Source of the DNA: Spirochaetaceae bacterium UBA6089
GTDB taxonomy: Bacteria; Spirochaetota; Spirochaetia; Treponematales; Rectinemataceae
Direction: 5' to 3'
DNA: 41,559 bases
NCBI GenBank assembly: GCA_002435985.1
Contig: DIXD01000040.1
Coordinates: 314 to 41,872 of the forward strand
The position numbers were made by a program, and so were the translations under genes. The notes beneath the pieces were generated by a model that saw only the letters and a list, made by a program, of their open reading frames with translations, did no database searches and had not been told where the DNA came from. Positions 1 through 7,051 of the stretch are shown here, piece by piece; within the stretch, counting starts at the first letter, position 1, and each line of letters opens with the position of its first letter.

Positions 1-2
1 AT

Positions 3-818
3 GAGGTGCTGCAGTGCGCGCGCGATGCAGGCGCCGGAGCGTTTGGGGCGTTTGAGGCCTTTGAGGCGCGCATCAAGGCTGTCCGAGGCATGCTCCGCAA
101 TGGCAAGTACAAGCCGGCCGGCCGCGCCAAGCCCTCGAGCGAGTACCTCTTCGCAGCCGCCCTCGACGACAGCTTTCCCCGCGTCAACCCCTTCGTGGAC
201 GCGGTCAACCTGGCCAGCCTGAAATACATGTACCCCATGAGCATTTTCGACGCCGACAAGGCGGGGCACGCCCTCCTGTGCCGGCTTGGCGCGCCGGGCG
301 AGCACTATGTATTCAATAGCTCGGGCCAGGAGATCGACCTGGAAGATCTAGTCTGCCTGTGCGCGCTGGCACCAGCTTTTGCGGCGGAAAGCGCTGCGAA
401 AGAGCGCGCGCCGGATGCCGCCGGAAGTGCCGCTGCGGGCGGGCGCCCGCCCCCAGGCCCGGCCTCACAGCTGGCACAGACCTTTGGCGAAATCGCAGCC
501 GGGTACTCGACTCAAGGCCCGGCCTCGCAGATGGTGCAGTCCTTCGGCGAAATCGAGGCCGGGCGCCCGCCCGCTTCACACTCAGAAACCTCGCAGCCGG
601 AGGTGCAGCCTCAGAGTAGACCGATCGCAAATCCTGTGCGCGATTCCATGGCGACAAAGCTCTTTGAAGGTGCGCGCAATGCGCTCATCGTGGTCTACGC
701 CCCAGGTGGGCCTTACGAGGCCGAGGGTAGAGACCTCGGGGCCGCAGCCCGAGACCTCGCCACCTGGTGCGGGCGCGCATGCGAGAGAACTGCCATCAAG
801 GTTCATTCCTTGTCATAA
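3..818 (+). CDS. B3/B4 tRNA-binding-domain protein (5' partial)
   Basis: The frame is open to the left edge, so the N-terminus lies outside the window; the GTG at 6 is probably internal. The product resembles stand-alone B3/B4 domains, related to the editing domain of the phenylalanyl-tRNA synthetase beta chain. Recognisable segments are a YKPAGRAKPSSEYL stretch, then NPFVDAVNLASLKYMYPMSI, and the closing strand NALIVVYAP. These proteins are thought to act in tRNA or aminoacyl-tRNA quality control, but the substrate is unknown. Between the two conserved halves (about nt 385-640) is a Pro/Ala-rich insertion with two copies of a 20-residue repeat (GPASQ..Q.FGEI.AG), which the family normally lacks. 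sua5 follows after 28 bp, so the two may be cotranscribed. Family assignment is fairly sure; biochemical role is not. Confidence 0.72.
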   Translation, partial: EVLQCARDAGAGAFGAFEAFEARIKAVRGMLRNGKYKPAGRAKPSSEYLFAAALDDSFPRVNPFVDAVNLASLKYMYPMSIFDADKAGHALLCRLGAPGEHYVFNSSGQEIDLEDLVCLCALAPAFAAESAAKERAPDAAGSAAAGGRPPPGPASQLAQTFGEIAAGYSTQGPASQMVQSFGEIEAGRPPASHSETSQPEVQPQSRPIANPVRDSMATKLFEGARNALIVVYAPGGPYEAEGRDLGAAARDLATWCGRACERTAIKVHSLS

Positions 819-846
819 CTCAAAAGAATGCATAGTATTGCTGGTC

Positions 847-1890
847 ATGGAGATTTTAAGCACTGGAGAAGCCGACCTCATGAGGGCTGCCGAGGCTCTC
901 CGCGAGGGGAAGCTCGTCGCGATTCCGACCGAGACGGTGTACGGCCTTGGAGCGAACGCCTTCGACGAGGTGGCGGTCGCGCGCATCTTCGAGGCGAAGG
1001 CGAGGCCTACCTTCGACCCCCTCATTGTGCACATTGCCGACATCGAGGATATCGGCCTCGTCGCGCGCGAGGTATCGCAGCCCGCTCGCACGCTCGCCCG
1101 CGCACTCTGGCCGGGCCCGCTGACCATGATTCTTCCTAAAAGATCAGAAGTGCCCGACATCGTCACTGCAGGGCTTCCCACTGTCGCGGTGCGTTGCCCG
1201 AAACATTTTATTGCACAGAGAATCATTGAACTCGCCGGGGTGCCTGTGGCGGCGCCAAGCGCCAACCCCTTCGGGTACATTTCGCCTACGACCGCAGCAC
1301 ATGTCATCGCAATGCTCAAGGATAGAGTGGATTTCGTCGTCGACGGCGGCCCCTGTGATGTGGGTGTAGAATCGACCGTGATCGATATGACTCGTGCAAG
1401 GCCGGTGCTCTTACGGCCAGGCGGCATGGCGCTCGAGACTATCGAGGAGGTCATCGGACCGGTGATGGTGCCGAAGCGCACCGCGCACCATGTCGGGGAG
1501 CCGCTCTCGAGCCCGGGCCAATCTTTGCGCCACTATGCGCCTTCGACACCGCTTTACCTATTCGAGATGGGAGAATTGGAGAAGTCCCTTTGTAGCTCGA
1601 GCCTTCCAGGGGCGCCGGACTCCGAAGCTCATACTTCGGACATCCTGCATCCTTCAGTAGCCCTCGTCTATACCTCGGCCCGCGCTTATGAGATCGAAGC
1701 GCTTCATCTCTTCGATGCGGTGGAAGCTCTTGCTCCGGATGGAGACATGTGCGAGGCGGCGGCGCGCCTCTTTTCGCTTCTGCATGAGTTCGATGCCCGC
1801 AGGTTCCGCGCCATCTATGCCGAGCGCGTTCCCGAGGCAGGCCTTGGAAGGGCGATCAACGACCGCCTGTATCGGGCTTCGAAGAAGTAA
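847..1890 (+). CDS. sua5: L-threonylcarbamoyladenylate synthase (Sua5/YrdC)
   Basis: Makes threonylcarbamoyl-AMP from threonine, bicarbonate and ATP, the first step of t6A37 formation in ANN-decoding tRNAs; cytoplasmic. The YrdC domain fills about residues 10-195, with the entry motif GKLVAIPTETVYGLGANA, the KARPTFDPLIVHI region, the WPGPLTMIL motif and APSANPFGYISPT. A Sua5-type linker and C-terminal domain follow (SPGQSLRHYAPSTPL), so this is the longer Sua5 form of about 347 residues rather than a short TsaC. The start was placed at ATG 847 because the YrdC domain begins directly after it; no good ribosome-binding site is visible. Most of the long open frame upstream of 847 is a shadow of the preceding gene. 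The last 42 coding bases are duplicated just downstream. Confidence 0.9.
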   Translation: MEILSTGEADLMRAAEALREGKLVAIPTETVYGLGANAFDEVAVARIFEAKARPTFDPLIVHIADIEDIGLVAREVSQPARTLARALWPGPLTMILPKRSEVPDIVTAGLPTVAVRCPKHFIAQRIIELAGVPVAAPSANPFGYISPTTAAHVIAMLKDRVDFVVDGGPCDVGVESTVIDMTRARPVLLRPGGMALETIEEVIGPVMVPKRTAHHVGEPLSSPGQSLRHYAPSTPLYLFEMGELEKSLCSSSLPGAPDSEAHTSDILHPSVALVYTSARAYEIEALHLFDAVEALAPDGDMCEAAARLFSLLHEFDARRFRAIYAERVPEAGLGRAINDRLYRASKK

Positions 1891-1960
1891 CACGAGGGCC
1901 ACCTGGCTGTGAGGGCGATCAACGACCGCCTGTATCGGGCTTCGAAGAAGTAATACGAGG
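1849..1960 (+). repeat. 63-bp-period duplication of the sua5 3' end
   Basis: Bases 1849-1897 and 1912-1960 are a 49-bp direct repeat with a single difference (C1891/T1954), separated by 14 unrelated bases. The repeat contains the final codons and the TAA stop of sua5, so the second copy carries a decoy gene tail ending in a stop at 1951-1953. The period is a multiple of three. Confidence 0.93.
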
Positions 1961-1998
1961 ACCGCCCAGTTGCGCACGCATCTTGCGCGGGTAATGTC

Positions 1999-4900
1999 TC
2001 AGGGAGAGAGGCTCGTCTGAGGACTATCGGCGCTCTGCACCGGGGTCCCCGATGAGGGCTCGGGCGCCATGTCCTGGGCAGGCACAGGGATTTCGGACGG
2101 TGTCGTGGTCGCTGGTATCGTGGACGCCGGTATCGTGGCCGCAGGTGTCGAGGCTGATGGTGTCGCAGCCTCCGGTGTCGTGGTCGCCGGTATTGTACCC
2201 GTCGGTGTCGATGTGTCGCCGGTCGGCCCTTGGATCACCGTTGGCGCGTCATCTGCAGGGCTCGACGACGATGATTCGGGCGTCGTCACAGTCTGGCTCG
2301 TCATTCCCTCCGGCACCGCCTGCTGAGGCAGCGGTTTTGCTCCATACAGAAAATCGAGCATATCCTTTGCCGAGATGCCGTAGTAGAGCTTTCCATAATG
2401 AAGCGCGGCGGACGTGATGTTCTTGGTGTACTGGCGCGGCTCTTCAACAGGATAGAGCTCGATGAGGATATCGTCCTCGATGCTCCCCCAGTCGCGTACC
2501 CACTGTGCCATGCGCGATGGTCCGGCATTGTAGGCTGCGATGGCCCGGATTGGCTTATTGTCGAATCGCTGGAGCATATAGCCGTAGTAGGTGAGCCCTA
2601 TGGTCAGGTTGTCCTGCGGGTTGAAGAGTGCGTACTGGCTCATCTTCAATCCGGCTGCCGTCTCGGCGGCAGTGGAAGGCAGAAGCTGGCTCAAGCCCAT
2701 CGCGCCGGAACGGGAGACCGCTCTCTGGTTGAAAAGGCTTTCGGATCGTACGATGGCATAGGCAAGGGGCTCCGCGATATTGCGGGGTGCGGTGAGCGCA
2801 CTGAAATGCTCGGGCCACGCGCGGGGGTAGAGCAGCGCATATCCGAGTTCAGGCCTCGTCGCGGAAGCGCGGCCAAGCACCTCGCGGCCGATGCGCAGGG
2901 CAGGGTAATATTGCTCATGCTGCGTGAATTTCATCGCAAGCCACAGTAGCGCGTCGGTGCTGAAGGACGAAAGCGCGGCGACCTGGTTGGCAGCCAGGGT
3001 TTCGAGGTTATAGTCGAGCGACCGGCCGATGAAGTCGAGCGTGTCCTTGAGCAGCTCGTCGCTCACCGGCGCATTTTCAGTATCCGGATACAGGCTTGCA
3101 ATCGCGCCGATGGTATCGAAATTCTTGTCGAGGACCGGAACATTTACGAGGACGGGCGGATCGATTCCCAGGCGCCATGCGGCGAGTGTCCGATAGTGTT
3201 CCTCAATACCCTTTTCTCGCAGCAGCGCCTGATAAAATAGCGGCGCATTCCGGAAAGTATTCTGGGAGGCAGCCGGACTGGTGTCCTGCGCGCCGTTTGC
3301 GCCGTCTGCGCCAACCGGGCCGTCCACGTCGTCCGGGCCGGTTGTACCACCCGTGCCGCCCGGGCTTGTCTGCGGCAGAGGAGACAGCCATTTCCAGAAG
3401 TCGCTGTCCGAAGAGAGCTCGACATTCGCTCGTCCTGTTTCGAAGAGCCTTCCGGAGAGATAGAGAAGGGGGCCCCGCATCGCAGCGGTCAGTTTCCGGC
3501 TCATGAGCGCACAGAGCCTGACCACGTCGTTCCAGGCTCCCTCCATGAGAAGACGCCGCATATAGTCCGCCACGATGTCCTCGAAGTAGGAAGGACTCTT
3601 CCAGAGTGCGGCCGCCTGAGAGAGCGCCGAGAGCTCGAGAGCACGCTTTGCGTGCATCGCATTCGCATCATCCTGTCCCAGGTCGCTCAGCAGAGCGTCC
3701 GTCATCGTGATCGAATCCATCGTAATGTCGAGCCAGTACCAGAGCGCCGAGTCGGAATCCTCGGCCGAAAAGGCCAGCGGCACGAGCTCGATAAAGATGC
3801 TCGCCGCAGACTGACTGTCGCCCATGCCCTGATACATGCGGGCAAGATAGAAGGCCATAACCCACGAGAGCTCGGAGGGAATGCGCGCGCGATCGATGAG
3901 GGCGGCGTACGACTTTTGCGCGCCCTTGACATCATTTTGCGCGTTCTCGGTGCCATTTTGCGCACCCTTGACATCATTTTGCGCGCCCACGGCGCCATTT
4001 TGCGCGCCCTCGGTGCCATTTTGCGCTGTCCTAGTGGGCTCAGCCTCATCATTATTAGAATCTCCGGCGGGAGGAGCGCCATCCATAGTGTTCGGCGCGG
4101 CGCTGCCTGACGCCGCATTCTTGGTGGTGCCGGTGGTGCCGGTGGAGTCGAAATTCTGGTCCTTCAGACCGAGCGCCGTGGAGAAAAAGTCCAAACCCTG
4201 CTGCCAGGCGCCCGCGCCGTAGAAGCTTTTGCCCAGCTCCGAGACCCACGCACGCGGCGTATCCGGCATGGAAAAAGTCGACAGAATAGGCAGCGTGTTG
4301 GCGAGGGCTTCCGCATATTTTTTTTCGGTCGCCGCGGCCCGGAACAGGGCGAGCGACGCGCTGGTCTGCGGTATGTTCGGCACCGTGGCGTAAAGCCTGT
4401 AGATCTTTGCAATATACGTATCCGGCGTCTTGGTCTTGATGAACGGCGGACCGTTTGCAGCCCAGGCGAAATCATGCATCGCAGAGCGGGCGTTATATTC
4501 CATCCAGGCAAGTTCCGACGGTTGGCTCTTGGCTGACCTCGGCAGGGCCGACGACAGCTCCGAGACCACGGCAAGCGCCTCGGCATATGATCCCTGCGCC
4601 ATTAGCGCATCGTAGAGCTTGCGGTACATGCCCCAGTCGGGGCCATAGGATTGGAGCCACGCGCGCGCGATGATAGCCGCCTCTGCAAATCGCCCGACGT
4701 CCGAAAAAAGGCTGTAGAGCGATTTTCCGGCCTCTTGCGCGGCAGGGTTTTTCGCAAAATAAAAGGCGAGCGAGTACATGTATTCGGCGAGCTGCTGTTG
4801 GTCGGGCGCCATTCCGGCATCGTTGGTCTGCACGCGTAGCTGTTCCGCGGCGAAGAAAAACCCGGAAGGATCGGCCGGATCGCTCAAGGTAGGCAGCATG

Positions 4901-5067
4901 AGCAGTGCCTCGGGCGACGAGGGAGCCAACAGCCCCTCATGTGTCTGCGTGCCGGCCTCAGGTTGAGGGCTAGGCGGTCTCTGAACCTCGTCGGGATCGA
5001 AGGCCACCAGCGACGACGGCGCCGCGCAGAACAGAAGGGCGAGAAAAAGCCCGTAGAAGGGTTTCAT
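1999..5067 (-). CDS. Soluble lytic murein transglycosylase, Slt70-like with helical repeats
   Basis: Cleaves the MurNAc-GlcNAc bond of peptidoglycan in the periplasm. A Sec signal peptide (FLALLFCAAPSSLVAF) is followed by a long TPR-like superhelical region. The SLT domain lies at about residues 755-905: the catalytic Glu sits in AIVRSESLFN, followed by SGAMGLSQLLPSTA, a DNLTIGLTYYG-type motif and AIAAYNAGP. At 1022 residues it is far longer than E. coli Slt70. The excess is partly low-complexity: six 7-residue AQN-type repeats around residues 344-384, a Gly/Asp-rich collagen-like stretch near 566-595, and a C-terminal Thr/Pro/Ala-rich tail of about 110 residues. The ATG overlaps the stop of the upstream methyltransferase gene by four bases, so it is translationally coupled as the last gene of a three-gene operon. 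Confidence 0.88.
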   Translation of the reverse strand: MKPFYGLFLALLFCAAPSSLVAFDPDEVQRPPSPQPEAGTQTHEGLLAPSSPEALLMLPTLSDPADPSGFFFAAEQLRVQTNDAGMAPDQQQLAEYMYSLAFYFAKNPAAQEAGKSLYSLFSDVGRFAEAAIIARAWLQSYGPDWGMYRKLYDALMAQGSYAEALAVVSELSSALPRSAKSQPSELAWMEYNARSAMHDFAWAANGPPFIKTKTPDTYIAKIYRLYATVPNIPQTSASLALFRAAATEKKYAEALANTLPILSTFSMPDTPRAWVSELGKSFYGAGAWQQGLDFFSTALGLKDQNFDSTGTTGTTKNAASGSAAPNTMDGAPPAGDSNNDEAEPTRTAQNGTEGAQNGAVGAQNDVKGAQNGTENAQNDVKGAQKSYAALIDRARIPSELSWVMAFYLARMYQGMGDSQSAASIFIELVPLAFSAEDSDSALWYWLDITMDSITMTDALLSDLGQDDANAMHAKRALELSALSQAAALWKSPSYFEDIVADYMRRLLMEGAWNDVVRLCALMSRKLTAAMRGPLLYLSGRLFETGRANVELSSDSDFWKWLSPLPQTSPGGTGGTTGPDDVDGPVGADGANGAQDTSPAASQNTFRNAPLFYQALLREKGIEEHYRTLAAWRLGIDPPVLVNVPVLDKNFDTIGAIASLYPDTENAPVSDELLKDTLDFIGRSLDYNLETLAANQVAALSSFSTDALLWLAMKFTQHEQYYPALRIGREVLGRASATRPELGYALLYPRAWPEHFSALTAPRNIAEPLAYAIVRSESLFNQRAVSRSGAMGLSQLLPSTAAETAAGLKMSQYALFNPQDNLTIGLTYYGYMLQRFDNKPIRAIAAYNAGPSRMAQWVRDWGSIEDDILIELYPVEEPRQYTKNITSAALHYGKLYYGISAKDMLDFLYGAKPLPQQAVPEGMTSQTVTTPESSSSSPADDAPTVIQGPTGDTSTPTGTIPATTTPEAATPSASTPAATIPASTIPATTTPSEIPVPAQDMAPEPSSGTPVQSADSPQTSLSP
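2060..2230 (-). repeat. Thr/Pro/Ala codon repeat at the 3' end of the Slt-like gene
   Basis: Degenerate short repeats (recurring GGTGTCG, GGTATCGTGG and GTCGTGGTCG on the plus strand) encode a mucin-like tail of TIPATTTP and ATPSASTP type. The tail lies after the catalytic domain and could be a wall-spanning or flexible linker. Confidence 0.75.
3914..4035 (-). repeat. 21-bp minisatellite inside the Slt-like gene
   Basis: About six tandem units of 21 bp, each containing TTTTGCGC on the plus strand, encode AQN(G/D)-type heptapeptides. Two unit subtypes alternate (ending ..GACATCA or ..GGTGCCA), as expected from unequal exchange or slippage. The period keeps the reading frame. Confidence 0.9.
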
Positions 5068-5909
5068 CTGTGCGTGTCACCCCTCTGTCGCTTCTTTCGT
5101 CCCGGAAGCCCAGGTGCGGTCTTCCGTGCCACCGCCACGAGCATCTGTGCATCCTGATTGTAGGGACAGCCTTCGAAATCGCCGTAGAGCACTATGCTCC
5201 CGAAGCCCTCGCGCAAAAGAAGCGCTCTCAGTTCAGTCCCCGCGTAGAGCCGTATGGCAAAGGAGCGTTCGTAGACCGTGTCGCCCTTTCGTGCGCTCCA
5301 TGCGTTGCCGAGTTTTTCCCAGTCGCCCACCACGCTGTAGTGTGCGCTGACCATCCATCCGTTGCGGTCCACAGTTTCCGACTCGACAAAGGTGCGAGCC
5401 GCAGTCTCCTTTCCGATCGTTTCGAGCACGAAGACGCCGCCCGTCGCAAGGTTCTCCCTGCATCGCCGCAGCATCAGGGCATCGTCGTCTGCATTCGAAA
5501 AATATCCGAAACTTGCGCCCAGATTGACGCAGAGCGCGAATTCGCCCGTTCTCCGGAACGCACGCGCGTCCTCATGGATGAACTCTATTGTCAGTTCCTC
5601 GGCAGCGGCGCTTTCTTTCGCGGCCTCGAGGTAGCTGGCCGTGATATCGACCCCCGTCACCGTAAATCCGCGGCGTGCGAACGCAAGGCTGTGTCGCCCC
5701 ACGCCGCAGCACAGGTCGAGCACCTTTGCGGGGGGCTCGACACCAGAAAGCACAAGGATCTGCGCTACCTCGGTATCTGCCATGGCCCAACGAGCCTCAT
5801 CGAACATGAAAGGCGCAAACTCCTTCCAGAAGCACTCGTCCTGAAACCATTCTTGCTCGGTTCGGGTGAGTGTGTGCTTTAATTTTCCGTTATGAATAAG
5901 GGTATTCAC
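5064..5909 (-). CDS. Class I SAM-dependent methyltransferase
   Basis: Transfers a methyl group from S-adenosylmethionine to an unknown acceptor. Motif I is clear (VLDLCCGVGRHSLAFARRG), followed by the acidic end of beta-2 (VTGVDIT), motif II around HEDARAF and a motif IV-like CVNLGASFGYF. The C-terminal YGDFEGCPYNQDAQMLVAVAR stretch is typical of a group of small-molecule methyltransferases. I chose GTG 5909, which gives a 4-base GTGA overlap with the stop of the upstream gene; a longer frame to 6008 would run back into that gene. The stop overlaps the start of the transglycosylase gene (ATGA). No substrate can be named from sequence, and the coupling to a wall-lytic enzyme need not mean a shared pathway. 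Confidence 0.8.
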   Translation of the reverse strand: MNTLIHNGKLKHTLTRTEQEWFQDECFWKEFAPFMFDEARWAMADTEVAQILVLSGVEPPAKVLDLCCGVGRHSLAFARRGFTVTGVDITASYLEAAKESAAAEELTIEFIHEDARAFRRTGEFALCVNLGASFGYFSNADDDALMLRRCRENLATGGVFVLETIGKETAARTFVESETVDRNGWMVSAHYSVVGDWEKLGNAWSARKGDTVYERSFAIRLYAGTELRALLLREGFGSIVLYGDFEGCPYNQDAQMLVAVARKTAPGLPGRKKRQRGDTHR

Positions 5910-6265
5910 AATGCACCGTATTCCATGATGAGCGACATCGCGTAGGTGACGATCTCTATATCGAGTTCGTCCGCGCAGTCCGAAACCAGATCTCGAATCT
6001 CGCGCCATTCCGAGAGTGTGAGGGGTGTTTCGTCGTACTGTTTGAGCAGCACGCCGGCAAAGGCGGCGATGACCAGTGGGCCGCGCGAAGGGTTGACCTT
6101 GAGTTTTTCGTCGGCGAGGCCGATCAGGAGTTCCGTCGCTGAGCGGGGCATTGTCGGGAGTGCTCTCTCGAGCGCATTCGAGAGTTCCCGAGTGGTCCAG
6201 CTGCGGGCAGCGAGATTCGAGAGCGCATCGAAGAGGTCGTTCATCGCTTTCACTTCAGGTTTCAT
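5906..6265 (-). CDS. Conserved-looking protein of unknown function
   Basis: A 119-residue, mostly helical, soluble protein without signal peptide or recognised motif. It is rich in Leu and Ala and has acidic patches (SEWREIRDLVSDCADELDIE). It is first in a tight operon: its TGA overlaps the GTG start of the methyltransferase gene, which in turn overlaps the transglycosylase gene. A reasonable AGGAGAT ribosome-binding site lies just upstream of ATG 6265. I do not recognise the family. Coding status rests on the overlapped stop/start arrangement and the codon pattern. Confidence 0.68.
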   Translation of the reverse strand: MKPEVKAMNDLFDALSNLAARSWTTRELSNALERALPTMPRSATELLIGLADEKLKVNPSRGPLVIAAFAGVLLKQYDETPLTLSEWREIRDLVSDCADELDIEIVTYAMSLIMEYGAL

Positions 6266-6308
6266 AGTTATCTCCTGCTCGTCATTTTTATTATCGACAG
6301 TATGCGTA

Positions 6309-6336
6309 GTGCTCTCAACCTTGTGCTCTCAACCTT
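6309..6336. repeat. Perfect 14-bp tandem duplication
   Basis: GTGCTCTCAACCTT occurs twice back to back (6309-6322 and 6323-6336) in the gap between the CPBP protease gene and the operon downstream of it. It has no evident function. Confidence 0.85.
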
Positions 6337-6338
6337 TT

Positions 6339-7004
6339 TCACGCCAATACAAAGAGAAGCGCAATCACATCGTAGAGTGCATGACCAAGCGCCAAGGAAT
6401 GAAGGCTATATCCCCGAAATCTCAGTCCCGTATAGAATGCCGCGAGCAGGCCTGCGAATGCGATCCCGAAAATTCCCTGTGAAATATGAGAGAGCCCGAA
6501 GATGAGGATTGAAACGATTGCGGCCGAACCGAGGGGGGTGCCTGCTTCGACCAAGCCGTCGATCAGAAAAAATCGGAAGAAAAGCTCTTCGGCATACCCC
6601 ACGGAGAGGCTCGACAGCAGGATGAGGAGCAGGTGCATCTCCGCATCATGCCGATACTGGACGAACAGGGGGTTCGACAGACCGCTCAGCCACGAGACCA
6701 CCATGCCGATTCCTGCACATCCCAGGCTGAGCAACATGACGGAGAGGGCTCCGCGCAGCTCCGGGCGCGACGGAAGATGCTCGAACGCCTGCCTCCATCG
6801 ACTCCCCGTAAAAATCGACATCTGCGAGGCAATGAAGAGTATGAATACGATCCGGATTGTATTCTTGAGCGCACTGACGATGAACCACAGCGCCGAGAAG
6901 GCCGTTGGTTCTGGTATGGAGAAGACGACATCTGCCCACACGGCGATATAGGCAAGAAAAAGCGCGATATAGGTGGAACATCGCTTTACGAAAAGCTCGG
7001 ACAT
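6339..7004 (-). CDS. CPBP-family intramembrane glutamic endopeptidase
   Basis: A multi-pass membrane protein of about 221 residues with the Abi/CPBP (CAAX protease and bacteriocin-processing) signature in its last third. The EE motif is in SVGYAEELFFRFFLIDG, motif 2 in LIFGLSHISQG, and the final motif in LGHALYDVIAL. Six or more hydrophobic segments are visible. Bacterial members process or inactivate peptides in the membrane, for example in bacteriocin self-immunity; the natural substrate here is unknown. I preferred ATG 7004 over an in-frame GTG at 7034; neither has a clear ribosome-binding site. It is transcribed divergently from the ComEC-like gene across a very short gap. Confidence 0.82.
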   Translation of the reverse strand: MSELFVKRCSTYIALFLAYIAVWADVVFSIPEPTAFSALWFIVSALKNTIRIVFILFIASQMSIFTGSRWRQAFEHLPSRPELRGALSVMLLSLGCAGIGMVVSWLSGLSNPLFVQYRHDAEMHLLLILLSSLSVGYAEELFFRFFLIDGLVEAGTPLGSAAIVSILIFGLSHISQGIFGIAFAGLLAAFYTGLRFRGYSLHSLALGHALYDVIALLFVLA

Positions 7005-7051
7005 AATTAGATCGCACGATACTACGGATTGCACTTTCTGTCACCGCATTT

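Noticed and set aside
379..846. Long upstream extension of the sua5 frame
   Set aside because: It overlaps the B3/B4 gene in another frame, has Arg/Pro-rich shadow composition, and the YrdC domain starts only at ATG 847.
2052..4222. Several plus-strand frames opposite the Slt-like gene
   Set aside because: They arise from the repeat-rich, high-GC coding strand; none has a family pattern or ribosome-binding site.
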